From Daejeonella sp. (GTDB taxonomy: Bacteria; Bacteroidota; Bacteroidia; Sphingobacteriales; Sphingobacteriaceae), in assembly GCF_030695525.1 (NCBI RefSeq), contig NZ_JAUYSS010000049.1, positions 21,807-85,806 of the forward strand: a DNA stretch of 64,000 bases, in the 5' to 3' direction. The position numbers were made by a program, and so were the translations under genes. Below, in pieces: positions 8,227 to 17,508 of this stretch. How positions within the stretch are numbered: position 1 is the first letter of the stretch; every line of letters begins with the position of its first letter. Under the pieces are notes generated by a model. That model was not told where the DNA came from. It saw nothing but the letters and a program-made list of their open reading frames with translations, and did not search any database.

Positions 8227-11200
8227 ATGTTAAACGCAATTATAGGGTTTTCCGTAAGGAATAAACTCATTGTTGGACTGTTTGTCATCGGACTGATTAT
8301 CTATGGTGGTTTTCAAACTACCAAACTGCCTATTGATGCCGTACCGGATATCACAAATAATCAGGTTCAGGTAATCACAGTTGCTCCTTCTTTTGGTGCA
8401 ACTGATATTGAGCGATTAGTAACCTTTCCAATCGAGCAGGCAAATAGTAATATTAAAGGAATAAAAGAGATCAGAAGCTTTTCCAGATTTGGTCTTTCAT
8501 TGGTAACCATCGTCTTTAATGATGAAATAGATGTTTACTGGGCCAGGCAACAGGTAGCTGAGCGTCTTCAACAGGTACAAACCATAATTCCTCCGGGTAT
8601 AGGAACCCCAGAACTAGGTCCAATCTCTACCGGTCTGGGTGAAATCTACCAATATGTGGTGAGGCCGAAAAAAGGCTATGAATCAAAATATGATGAAACA
8701 GAACTCAGGACTATTCAGGACTGGATTGTAAGACGTCAACTACTTGGTGTAGAAGGAGTTGCCGAGGTTAGCAGTTTCGGAGGAAAGTTAAAACAATTTG
8801 AAGTAACTGTTGACCCGTATAAATTACAATCATTTAATATTACCATTCATGATGTATTCAATGCTCTTGAACAAAATAACCAAAATACGGGAGGAGCTTA
8901 CATTGAAAAAGGACCCACTGTTCTTTTTATTCGATCTGAAGGTCTTATTGGCTCGATAGAAGATATTGAAAGCATCAGCATAAAAAGCACGGAAAGTGGC
9001 TCGCCCGTATTTATCAGGGATGTGGCTGAAATTAATATAGGGTATGCCACAAGATATGGTGCTATGACTTATAACGATGAAGGTGAAGTCTCGGGGGCCG
9101 TTGTCATGATGCTTAAAGATGCCAATAGCAGTGAGGTTATCAAAAATGTAAAGGAAAGAATAGCCTTAATTCAGAAAACCCTACCAGAAGGGGTAGTAAT
9201 TGAACCTTTTCTTGACAGGACAAAAATGGTAAACAATGCCATTTCTACTGTAGAGACAAATTTGCTCGAGGGAGCTTTGATTGTTGTATTTATTCTGGTG
9301 CTTTTTCTTGGAAACTTCCGGGCTGGCTTACTGGTTGCCTCCGTAATTCCATTATCCATGCTTTTTGCAATTATTCTGATGAATACTTTTAAAGTCAGTG
9401 GTAACCTGATGAGTTTAGGAGCATTGGATTTTGGTTTGATTGTGGATGGGGCTGTTATTATTGTGGAAGCAGTTATGCATCAGATATCACATGGCAACAG
9501 GTTTGGACTTCTAAATCGCCTAACCCAGAAGAATATGGATGATGAAGTAAAGAAATCAGCAAGTAAAATGATGAATAGTGCTGTTTTCGGACAAATAATT
9601 ATCCTGATTGTTTATCTGCCTATTCTAACCTTAGAGGGTATTGAAGGTAAGATGTTTAAACCCATGGCACAAACCGTTGCATTCGCACTATTGGGAGCAT
9701 TTATTCTCTCTGTGACTTATATTCCGATGATGAGTGCCTGGTTTTTAAGTAAAAAAATTAAACATAAACCCAATATGTCTGATAGGGTTATGACCCAAAT
9801 AGAAGAATTTTACCAGAATTTACTTACCAAAGTCTTACGCTTCCCAAAGATGGTACTTGGAGCTGTTATTGCACTTTTTATCCTGGCGATAGTAATACTT
9901 ACAAGTCTTGGCGGAGAATTCATTCCGGCACTGGAGGAGGGAGATTTTGCAGTTGATACCCGGGTATTAACTGGAAGTAATCTTAACACCACTATTGAGA
10001 GCACTACAAAAGCAGCGCATATACTCAAAACCCGCTTCCCAGAGGTTTTAAAAGTTGTAACAAAAATTGGAAGCGGAGAAGTGCCTACTGATCCGATGCC
10101 TATGGAAGCAAGTGATATGATGGTCATTCTTAAGGACAAAAAGGAATGGACGTCTGCAAAAACTTTTAATGAACTGGCAGAAAAAATGGGTAAAGCTCTT
10201 GAGGATGTGCCGGGAATTACCACTGGATTTCAATTTCCTGTTCAAATGCGTTTTAATGAATTAATGACTGGTGCGAGACAGGATATAGTATTGAAGATCT
10301 TCGGTGAAGATCTGGATACACTGGCAAGCTATGCAGACAATTTGGGTAAAATTGTAAATACTGTTGAAGGTAGCCAGGATTTATTTATTGAACCCGTGAC
10401 AGGAATGCCGCAAATTGTTATTGCATATAACAGAGCTGCAATTGCCCAGTATGGTTTGAAAATATCTGATATCAATAAAGTTATCAATACTGCTTTTGCC
10501 GGACAAAGCACCGGACTTGTTTTTGAAGGTGAAAAGCGTTTTAATCTTGTTGTGAGGCTAAATACCGAACAGAGGAAAAATCTGGAAGATGTGAGGAGTT
10601 TATTAATTCCTACTCCACAAGGAAGCAATATTCCACTCTATCAACTTGCTCAGGTAGAAATAAAGGATGGTCCGAATCAGATACAGCGCGAAGATGCAAA
10701 ACGCAGAATTGTTGTAGGTTTTAATGCAAGAGGGCGCGATGTTCAGAGTATTGTGAATGAGCTGCAGTTGAAAGTTGATGAACAGATAAAACTCCCTACA
10801 GGATACTATATCACTTATGGTGGCGCATTTGAAAACCTCAATGCGGCTAAGCAAAGGCTGATGATTGCAGTCCCGATATCTTTACTCCTGATATTTGTAC
10901 TACTCTATTTTGCATTCCATTCAGTGAAACAAGGCTTACTAATCTACACGGCCATACCCTTATCAGCAATCGGAGGGATTTTCTTTTTGGCACTTCGCGG
11001 GATGCCCTTTAGTATTAGTGCCGGAATTGGTTTCATTGCATTATTTGGAGTTGCAGTTTTAAATGGAATTGTCCTTATTGCGGAATTCAACAGGCTTAAA
11101 GCATCCGGACTAAGAAATCTTAACAGAATCGTACTTATGGGAACAAAAACACGCTTGCGTCCGGTAATGATGACTGCCTTTGTAGCATCATTAGGATTTT

Positions 11201-12579
11201 TACCAATGGCCCTGAGCAGCGGAGCCGGGGCTGAAGTTCAAAAACCATTGGCCACGGTGGTTATTGGGGGCTTGATGCTCGCTACCCTGCTAACCTTATT
11301 CGTTTTACCTATACTGTATATCATCTTTGAGAAAACAGGAAAAACAAAACTTTCAAAGATACCTGCCGCTTTACTTTTGGTGATAGCATGTTCAGGTATT
11401 TTGGAAGCTAATGGGCAGGAGCAGATAAGTCTTCAGGCTGCTATCGACACCGCATTAAAGAATAACTTAGCTGTTAAAAATGAAAAGCTAAAAGCAGAAT
11501 ACCAGCAAAAGCTGATTAGCTCATCTGCTAATATTCCGCAGGCGAATTTAAGTACAGAATTTGGACAGATTAACAGTATCTATAATGATAACCGACTCGG
11601 TTTAAGCCAGTCTATTAGTTTCCCAACTGTCTATTCCAATCAAAAAAAGGTTCTGAATGAAGAATGGAAATCGTCAGTATTAGGTATTTCATTAAAACAA
11701 GCTGAAATCAAAAAGACAGTTTCGCAAATCTATCAAAGCATTGTTATTCTGAATGAGAAGCAAAAACTACTATTACAGGCAGACAGTATCTATTCAGAAT
11801 TTGTGAAAAAGGCCAATTTAAGATTTAAAACAGGTGAAAGCAATGTTTTGGAAAAAGCCACTGCACAAAGCCAGCGTGGTGGAATTTTTCTGCAGTTAAA
11901 ATCCTTACAGGAAGAGATTCATCTGGCAAAACTACAACTGGCTTTAGTTCTAAACTCTGCGAATAAATTTGAACCAATGGAAAACTCATTAAGAATGGAT
12001 CTTCCGGCAATGATATCTTTTCAGGCATTAGGAGAGCATCCCCTACTGAAAATTTCTGATCAACAAAAGATAATCACAGCCGCAAATACCCGGCTGGAAC
12101 GATCCAAAATGCTTCCTGATCTCAGTCTTGGTTATTTCAATACAAGTATTCAGGGTACCGGTGCAGATAATCTATTTTATTCTCCATCAAAACGCTTTAA
12201 TACGGGTCATTTCGGAATAGGTATACCCATATTTGCCGGTGCACAGAAAGCAAGGGTAAATGCTTCCAAAGTACGTGAAATGATGGCTGATAATGATTAC
12301 CAGCATCAACTTCAAATAATTGAAAACGAATATCATAGTGCCCTATCACAATATGAAAGCTATTTAGAGGCAGCCAATTATTTTGAACAGAATACCCTGC
12401 CTGAGGCAAGAACCATCAGTCAGACGGCAGATTTACAATTTATTAATGGTGAGATCAACTATTTGGATTGGGTGATGTTGAATAACCAGGCCATAATTAT
12501 CCGGAATAATTACCTGGATCTCGTAAAAGCTTTGAATGAAAGCATTATTAATTTAAATTATTTAGGCTCAAAACTATAA
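8227..12579 (+). CDS. CusA/CzcA-type heavy-metal RND pump fused to a TolC-like channel
   Basis: A 1450-residue fusion. Residues 1 to about 1045 are a heavy-metal RND transporter (proton-driven inner-membrane pump): the HME proton-relay motif is complete in TM4, with Asp401, Asp407 and Glu414. Residues about 1065-1450 form an outer-membrane-factor (TolC/CusC/CzcC-like) coiled-coil repeat, beginning ISLQAAIDTALKNN. The junction (about 1045-1064) looks like the former signal peptide of the channel protein, ending ANGQ. The fusion is known in Bacteroidota and would give a 1:1 pump:channel ratio. The adaptor is encoded next, so export of Cu(I)/Ag(I) or Zn/Co/Cd is likely; metal specificity cannot be fixed from the sequence. 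Confidence 0.92.
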   Translation: MLNAIIGFSVRNKLIVGLFVIGLIIYGGFQTTKLPIDAVPDITNNQVQVITVAPSFGATDIERLVTFPIEQANSNIKGIKEIRSFSRFGLSLVTIVFNDEIDVYWARQQVAERLQQVQTIIPPGIGTPELGPISTGLGEIYQYVVRPKKGYESKYDETELRTIQDWIVRRQLLGVEGVAEVSSFGGKLKQFEVTVDPYKLQSFNITIHDVFNALEQNNQNTGGAYIEKGPTVLFIRSEGLIGSIEDIESISIKSTESGSPVFIRDVAEINIGYATRYGAMTYNDEGEVSGAVVMMLKDANSSEVIKNVKERIALIQKTLPEGVVIEPFLDRTKMVNNAISTVETNLLEGALIVVFILVLFLGNFRAGLLVASVIPLSMLFAIILMNTFKVSGNLMSLGALDFGLIVDGAVIIVEAVMHQISHGNRFGLLNRLTQKNMDDEVKKSASKMMNSAVFGQIIILIVYLPILTLEGIEGKMFKPMAQTVAFALLGAFILSVTYIPMMSAWFLSKKIKHKPNMSDRVMTQIEEFYQNLLTKVLRFPKMVLGAVIALFILAIVILTSLGGEFIPALEEGDFAVDTRVLTGSNLNTTIESTTKAAHILKTRFPEVLKVVTKIGSGEVPTDPMPMEASDMMVILKDKKEWTSAKTFNELAEKMGKALEDVPGITTGFQFPVQMRFNELMTGARQDIVLKIFGEDLDTLASYADNLGKIVNTVEGSQDLFIEPVTGMPQIVIAYNRAAIAQYGLKISDINKVINTAFAGQSTGLVFEGEKRFNLVVRLNTEQRKNLEDVRSLLIPTPQGSNIPLYQLAQVEIKDGPNQIQREDAKRRIVVGFNARGRDVQSIVNELQLKVDEQIKLPTGYYITYGGAFENLNAAKQRLMIAVPISLLLIFVLLYFAFHSVKQGLLIYTAIPLSAIGGIFFLALRGMPFSISAGIGFIALFGVAVLNGIVLIAEFNRLKASGLRNLNRIVLMGTKTRLRPVMMTAFVASLGFLPMALSSGAGAEVQKPLATVVIGGLMLATLLTLFVLPILYIIFEKTGKTKLSKIPAALLLVIACSGILEANGQEQISLQAAIDTALKNNLAVKNEKLKAEYQQKLISSSANIPQANLSTEFGQINSIYNDNRLGLSQSISFPTVYSNQKKVLNEEWKSSVLGISLKQAEIKKTVSQIYQSIVILNEKQKLLLQADSIYSEFVKKANLRFKTGESNVLEKATAQSQRGGIFLQLKSLQEEIHLAKLQLALVLNSANKFEPMENSLRMDLPAMISFQALGEHPLLKISDQQKIITAANTRLERSKMLPDLSLGYFNTSIQGTGADNLFYSPSKRFNTGHFGIGIPIFAGAQKARVNASKVREMMADNDYQHQLQIIENEYHSALSQYESYLEAANYFEQNTLPEARTISQTADLQFINGEINYLDWVMLNNQAIIIRNNYLDLVKALNESIINLNYLGSKL

Positions 12580-12676
12580 GATCATATGAACCCATCATGA
12601 TTTTGCCTAAACCCGAAGGGGAATAATTATCAAATCATGATAGCTTCATCACCTTTAAAAAACAAAAAATATAAAG

Positions 12677-13807
12677 ATGAAAAAGTATTTAATAATAACT
12701 GCCATTTTAATCATAGCAGCCTGCGGAACCAAGAATCCAACGGAAGAGCCTAAAGAAGATGCAAATGTAAATTCAAATATAGTGAGTCTGAATGAGGCTC
12801 AATTAAAATCGGCTGGAATTGTACTCGGGAAACCGGAGTATAAAAGTATTGCATCGATATTAAGGGCAAGTGGTACAATAGATGTACCACCCCAAAACAT
12901 GATATCAATTTCAATGCCTCTAGGCGGATATTTAAAGTCATCAAAACTTATCCCGGGTATGCAGGTAAGGAAAGGTGAAACTATTGCAATAATGGAAGAT
13001 CAGCAATACATACAGCTTCAACAGGAATATCTTACTACCAAATCGAAGCTGGTGTTTAGTAAAGCAGAGCTGGACCGTCAAAGGGAGCTAAATCAAAGTA
13101 AAGCGAGTAGTGATAAGATCTTCCAGCAGGCACAGATGGACTATAGTAATTTAAGCATAAGCTTAAACTCACTTGCCCAAAAACTGCGCATGATCAATCT
13201 TAATCCAAACAATATTTCGGAGAATAATATCTCAAGAACTGTTCCTATCTATTCGCCTATTGCTGGAACCGTTTCGAAGGTTAATGTTAATATCGGACGA
13301 TTTATAAATCCATCAGATATACTTTTTGAAATTATCGACCCCTCAAATATTCATTTAAACCTGAAGATATTTGAAAAGGATCTGGCTAAACTTTCTAAGG
13401 GACAAAAATTAATAGCTTATACCAATAATCAGCCCGATAAGAAGTATCCATGTGAAATCAGCCTGATTACCGGAGATCTTAGTGCAGAAAGAACTGCAGA
13501 AGTGCATTGTCATTTTGAAAGTTTTGACAAAACCTTAGTACCCGGAATGTATATGAATGCGGAGATTGAAATAAAAAGCCATGAAACCCTTGCTATTCCT
13601 GAAGATGCCATTGTTCGCTTCGAAGGTTTGGATTATGTATTTGTTAAAAAGGGGGAAAGGGAATTTGAGATGAAGACTGTTGAAACCGGTGTTAAAGAGA
13701 ATAAATATGTAGAACTGATCAATAGTGCTGCCTTTTCTGACAAAGAAATAGTGATAAAAGGAGCCTATACCCTGCTGATGTCGCTTAAAAATAAATCTGA
13801 AGAATAA
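12677..13807 (+). CDS. Periplasmic adaptor lipoprotein of the RND metal pump (CusB/CzcB-like)
   Basis: A 376-residue membrane-fusion protein. The N-terminus has a lipobox (IIAAC, Cys16) after a hydrophobic stretch, so it is a lipoprotein. The order barrel-sandwich half (GGYLKSSKLIPGMQVRKGET), coiled-coil hairpin (about residues 110-175), second sandwich half (YSPIAGTVSKVNVNIGRFI) and beta-barrel/membrane-proximal region is the normal adaptor layout. It would bridge the pump and channel halves of the upstream fusion protein, 97 bases away. No His-rich N-terminal metal-binding region is present. Confidence 0.9.
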   Translation: MKKYLIITAILIIAACGTKNPTEEPKEDANVNSNIVSLNEAQLKSAGIVLGKPEYKSIASILRASGTIDVPPQNMISISMPLGGYLKSSKLIPGMQVRKGETIAIMEDQQYIQLQQEYLTTKSKLVFSKAELDRQRELNQSKASSDKIFQQAQMDYSNLSISLNSLAQKLRMINLNPNNISENNISRTVPIYSPIAGTVSKVNVNIGRFINPSDILFEIIDPSNIHLNLKIFEKDLAKLSKGQKLIAYTNNQPDKKYPCEISLITGDLSAERTAEVHCHFESFDKTLVPGMYMNAEIEIKSHETLAIPEDAIVRFEGLDYVFVKKGEREFEMKTVETGVKENKYVELINSAAFSDKEIVIKGAYTLLMSLKNKSEE

Positions 13808-13823
13808 TGTCCGGAAAAATAAA

Positions 13824-13854
13824 ATAGGACCTTTGTAAGATACAAAGGTCCTAT
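13824..13854. terminator. Perfect hairpin after the metal-efflux operon
   Basis: A 14-base exact inverted repeat (13824-13837 and 13841-13854) with a 3-base loop lies 16 bases after the adaptor stop codon. The A-rich tract is on the left side, so the best U-tract is on the minus strand; on the plus strand the tail is poor in U. It may end transcription from both sides. Confidence 0.7.
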
Positions 13855-13860
13855 ACCTTA

Positions 13861-14414
13861 TAATATGAGTTCAAAATAAAACCTGGCATAAGTACTTTAA
13901 AAATTGAAGGTATTCTATTGTTTTAGAAATCAGGGTCTATGCTTCTTCGGTACAGCCAGTCCCGTGTTCTGCCCTAGTTTTTTGCAATAGATTTAATAGC
14001 TATAATGAAAATCAGTAGTGCAAAAAAGCTAGAGCTGCCACCCGGGTTTATTTCAAAAGGCAAATGGTCCTTCTGCCGAGCTGCCCGTCAAGATGAAAAA
14101 TAGCTCCGTGTAAATTAAACCTTGCCGTAGGAAGTAGTTTCCGGCTATCCGCCTGTGGTTGGTGTTATCAACGACCAATGATATGATCGTGCTTGGTACG
14201 GTGAGAACACCGACCAGAGGGGAAAGCGGTTTCTTGCCGGAAATACTCCGGAGGAAAGGGCTGAACTAACGTATAACACACAGGTATTGCTTTCCAAAAT
14301 CAAATTATTCTGGCTCCAGAGCCTTCTTTGAATAATTATAACCCTATCTTTTATCCTGTCCTATATCAAACTCAGTTTTATAAAAATTCAATAAATAAAT
14401 CAGAACCTTAGCAA
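13861..14414. other. Gene-free stretch with fragments of reading frames
   Basis: No intact gene is visible. The stretch looks richer in G+C than its neighbours and contains short frames that read like protein but are broken by stops. The clearest is on the plus strand (14131-14331). A minus-strand piece ends near 13926 with codons for RDWLYRRSIDPDF before a stop. These may be remains of one or two decayed genes between the metal-efflux operon and the end of locus A. No promoter or RNA gene was recognised. Confidence 0.4.
14131..14331 (+). pseudogene. Possible decayed coding remnant
   Basis: Between the in-frame stop at 14128-14130 and the one at 14329-14331 there are 67 codons interrupted only by a TGA at 14179-14181. 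Before it the frame reads SGYPPVVGVINDQ, after it YDRAWYGENTDQRGK and FLAGNTPEERAELTYNTQ, a protein-like composition with a helix-like end. I do not recognise the family. It could also be chance open frame in a locally G+C-richer segment. Confidence 0.25.
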
Positions 14415-15194
14415 TCAGGATTTAAGGTATTTTCTTTCCTTCAGTTTATAGACATCCATTACCAGTTGTTTTAAAGCGCTTGTAACACATTCACCTATAC
14501 GAATACCCTTTTCTGCAGAAGCTTTGGTCGGATTTCCGTAAACACCATTGGGTGTCAGCTCCTTCATTGTACGATAAAAAGAAATTTTGGGACCGGATAA
14601 CAAATCTCCTTCAACCGAAGAAAAAGCCGATACATTGGCTCCCTGCTTAATCAGCGATTCCTGAACTAAGTGCGGGGCAATAACTTTCATCAAAGAAGTC
14701 TCAAATTCGCAAGCATGGCCGGTACCCCCCGGACCTGTTTCTGTGATTTTTAATAGTTCTTCTTTTGCAACGTTCCACCAGGAAGCACCAAGAATATGGG
14801 CATTCGGGTTGGCAAAGCCTAGCTGTTCAATAATGACCTGCATAATGCCCTGATTTCCGCCATGGCTGTTCAGTAGAATAATATTATAAAAACCATGGTT
14901 TAAAACAGATTGAATGACTTCCTTAACAACTGCCGAAAAAGTGGTGTGACTGAGGGTAAGTGTTCCACAGAAACCCATATGATGATCCGAGCAGCCTACT
15001 GCAACGATAGGCAGAATCAATATTTTATCCCCAAGCTCCTTATTCAGCAAGCCTGAAAAATATTCACCGATCATCCTGTCGGTGGCAACAGGCAAATGAG
15101 CTCCATGCTGCTCAATTGCAGCAATGTTCAACAGAACCGGAGTTTGTTTATCCGCTTCAGCAAGCTGAACGGATGTTAGTTGATCCCAAAACAT
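14415..15194 (-). CDS. Creatininase-family metal-dependent amidohydrolase
   Basis: A 259-residue protein of the creatininase superfamily. Metal ligands typical of the family are visible: Glu28 and His30 in EQHGAHLP, Asp39 in ATDR, His111 in NSHGGN and Glu163 in ACEFE. Family members hydrolyse cyclic or linear amides (creatinine, formamides, amides of cofactor precursors), and close relatives are often of unknown substrate. No export signal, so cytoplasmic. It is the last gene of locus A, 31 bases after the SDR gene, which suggests it acts on a product imported by the MFS transporter, perhaps an amide- or lactam-containing sugar derivative (inference). Confidence 0.82.
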   Translation of the reverse strand: MFWDQLTSVQLAEADKQTPVLLNIAAIEQHGAHLPVATDRMIGEYFSGLLNKELGDKILILPIVAVGCSDHHMGFCGTLTLSHTTFSAVVKEVIQSVLNHGFYNIILLNSHGGNQGIMQVIIEQLGFANPNAHILGASWWNVAKEELLKITETGPGGTGHACEFETSLMKVIAPHLVQESLIKQGANVSAFSSVEGDLLSGPKISFYRTMKELTPNGVYGNPTKASAEKGIRIGECVTSALKQLVMDVYKLKERKYLKS

Positions 15195-15225
15195 AATTAT
15201 TAATTAATTGTGTTGTTTATTTAAT

Positions 15226-15972
15226 TTAATAAGTCGCCCGGCCTCCTGAAAGATCAAACGTGAATGCAGTAGAAAAACTTGCTTCAGGTGATACGATGAA
15301 GGCAGCGGTTGACGCAGCTTCTTCCAGAGTACCACAACGCTTCATTGGAATTTTATCAGTCATATATTTCACCTGCTCATCGGGAAGGGCCTCAACCATA
15401 GCGGTACGAATAACAGCAGGTGCCAGTGCATTGACAGTAACACCTGTTTCAGCATATTCCTTACCCTGAACTTTTGTCATCCCGATAACAGCGGCCTTGG
15501 AGGTAGAATAGGCGAGCATACCTGCATTTCCTTCCTTACCAGAGATGGATGCAATATGAAGCACCCTTCCGTATTTATTTTTTAGCATTACAGGTATGGC
15601 GTATTTGGAAGTATAAAATGAACCCATCAGATTTACATTGAGAACCAACTGCATATTTTCAGCCTCTACTTCATGACTAAGGATATTGGTTTTTCCTACA
15701 ATACCGGCGCAGTTGACCAGAATATCAATGCGGCCAAAACGATCATTGACCTTTTTGATTGATTCTGCAACTTCTGCTTCATTCGTAATATCCAAAACAT
15801 AAATTTCAGACTCCCCTGCTAAAAGGTTTCTTGTCTTTTGTAAGCCATTGGTATCCCTGTCGAATAATGCAAGTTTCACTCCTTTTTCGGATAATTTCAA
15901 GGCAATTGCCTGACCTAAACCAGAGGCTGCTCCGGTAATAATTCCCACCTGATCTTTGAATTCAATTTTCAT
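15226..15972 (-). CDS. Short-chain dehydrogenase/reductase (FabG-like)
   Basis: A 248-residue classical SDR. The nucleotide-binding motif TGAASGLG is at residues 13-20, the NCAG motif at 87-90, and the catalytic Ser142, Tyr155 and Lys159 are in place. It should oxidise or reduce a hydroxyl/keto group with NAD(P)(H) in the cytoplasm. It lies between the MFS transporter and the creatininase gene at the tail of locus A, so a role in catabolism of an imported sugar acid or related alcohol is more likely than fatty-acid synthesis. Substrate not identifiable. Confidence 0.88.
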   Translation of the reverse strand: MKIEFKDQVGIITGAASGLGQAIALKLSEKGVKLALFDRDTNGLQKTRNLLAGESEIYVLDITNEAEVAESIKKVNDRFGRIDILVNCAGIVGKTNILSHEVEAENMQLVLNVNLMGSFYTSKYAIPVMLKNKYGRVLHIASISGKEGNAGMLAYSTSKAAVIGMTKVQGKEYAETGVTVNALAPAVIRTAMVEALPDEQVKYMTDKIPMKRCGTLEEAASTAAFIVSPEASFSTAFTFDLSGGRATY

Positions 15973-16076
15973 TAGTATTTAGTTTATTTTTTAATGTCCC
16001 CGCACCTGCGGGATTGTATTTTATTCTTTTGTCTTATTACCTGCCGCTGCAAACAGATTATACAGGTCTTATATAA

Positions 16077-17402
16077 TTAATTTTTACTAAAATCATGTTC
16101 AACCAATTCATGTAAACTTACAACATCCGATTTCCGGGTCAATAAATGAATGATTGTCCAGGCAAACAGATAGGTCAATCCGCAAATAATGAATAACAGA
16201 TTGTAGCCGCCGATTAAATTTCCGGCAGATTTATAACTATCCAGAATATAACCAACAAATAATGGGAACAACATCCCTCCTACTGCTCCTGACATTGCTC
16301 CTATACCTGTTACTGAGCTAACTGCCTGTTTAGGAAAAAGATCAACAACCAAAGTGAATATATTTGTACTCCAGGCCTGATGTATTGCCAGGGTAAAACT
16401 GAGGATTCCAACCACCATCCATGCATTGGTTGCATACTGAGCTGAAAGTACGGTTAATTCCATAATTGCAAAAATTAAAAGCGCAGTTTTTCTAGCTTTT
16501 AAAGTTGGCCAGCCTCTTTTGATAAGCCAGGATGAAAAATACCCCCCTCCAACACTTCCCAAAACAGTCATCGTATAAATAATCATCAATTCAGGACTCA
16601 AATTCGCCATATTCAGCTTAAAGGTTGAAGCAAAATAAGAAGGCAGCCAGAACATAAAAAACCAATAAATCGGGTCTAGCAAGATCTTTCCGGTGATAAA
16701 GGCCCAGGTTTGGCGATAAGTAAAAAGTTTGAACCATTTTATCTTTACAACTTCTTCCTCAGCAGCAGCATCCAGCTTCTGCCCATCATGAATATAATTA
16801 TACTCTTCTTCTGTTAAGCGCTTATGTTTAGAAGGAACATTATACACCCATATCCAGACTATCAGCCACAGGAAACCAATGGAGCCTGTTATGAGAAACA
16901 CTTCATGCCAGCCAAAATTGCTCAAAATCAAGGGAACAATAATCAAGGCGATGATAATACCAAAACTGGTACCCGCATTAAATAAACCAGTAGCTAAGGC
17001 TCGCTCCTTGCGTGGAAACCATTCGGCAATCGTTTTCATTCCCGCAGGTACATTCCCCGCTTCTGTTAAGCCTAAACCAATCCTTGCCAGACCAAAGCCT
17101 GTCACACTCCGGGCAGCCGCATGCAGCATGCCCATAATACTCCAGGCTGCTACAGAAATGATGTATCCCGGTTTGGTACCAATCCTATCAATAAACCAAC
17201 CCCAGGAAATCAAACCTACAGCATAAGCACCTGTAAATGCCATCACCAAAAAGGCGAAATCTGTTTCAGTCCATGTGAATTCTATTTCAAGGGTTGGTTT
17301 TAATAAACCGAGTATTTGCCGGTCAAGGTAATTGATAGTAGTGGCAGAAACCAATAAGGTTAATATGAGCCAGCGGTAATTTTTTATTTTTCGGCCAGAC
17401 AT
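16077..17402 (-). CDS. MFS transporter, ExuT-like anion:cation symporter family
   Basis: A 441-residue, probably 12-helix major-facilitator protein. NYLDRQ at residues 24-29 and the RIGLGLTEAGNVPAGMKTIAEWFPRKERALATG region are hallmarks of the ACS family that includes hexuronate (ExuT), glucarate and tartrate carriers. It would import an organic anion such as a uronate across the inner membrane. It follows the five paralogues in locus A and is separated from the last of them by 106 bases carrying a hairpin. In context it is the inner-membrane step after envelope processing of the substrate. Confidence 0.87.
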   Translation of the reverse strand: MSGRKIKNYRWLILTLLVSATTINYLDRQILGLLKPTLEIEFTWTETDFAFLVMAFTGAYAVGLISWGWFIDRIGTKPGYIISVAAWSIMGMLHAAARSVTGFGLARIGLGLTEAGNVPAGMKTIAEWFPRKERALATGLFNAGTSFGIIIALIIVPLILSNFGWHEVFLITGSIGFLWLIVWIWVYNVPSKHKRLTEEEYNYIHDGQKLDAAAEEEVVKIKWFKLFTYRQTWAFITGKILLDPIYWFFMFWLPSYFASTFKLNMANLSPELMIIYTMTVLGSVGGGYFSSWLIKRGWPTLKARKTALLIFAIMELTVLSAQYATNAWMVVGILSFTLAIHQAWSTNIFTLVVDLFPKQAVSSVTGIGAMSGAVGGMLFPLFVGYILDSYKSAGNLIGGYNLLFIICGLTYLFAWTIIHLLTRKSDVVSLHELVEHDFSKN

Positions 17403-17456
17403 GGAACAGGGATTTTAATTGTTGTGAAACTAAATGGACAGGATCATTTTTTAGGA

Positions 17457-17482
17457 TAGCCAGCTCAATGATGAGCCGGCTA
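17457..17482 (-). terminator. Intercistronic hairpin before the MFS gene
   Basis: Arms 17457-17467 and 17472-17482 pair over 11 bases with one G-U wobble in the minus-strand RNA and a 4-base loop. There is no U-tract after it, so it is more likely an RNA-processing or partial-termination element than a strong terminator. Confidence 0.4.
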
Positions 17483-17508
17483 AACATAAAGGTATTTTTA
17501 TAAAAAGC

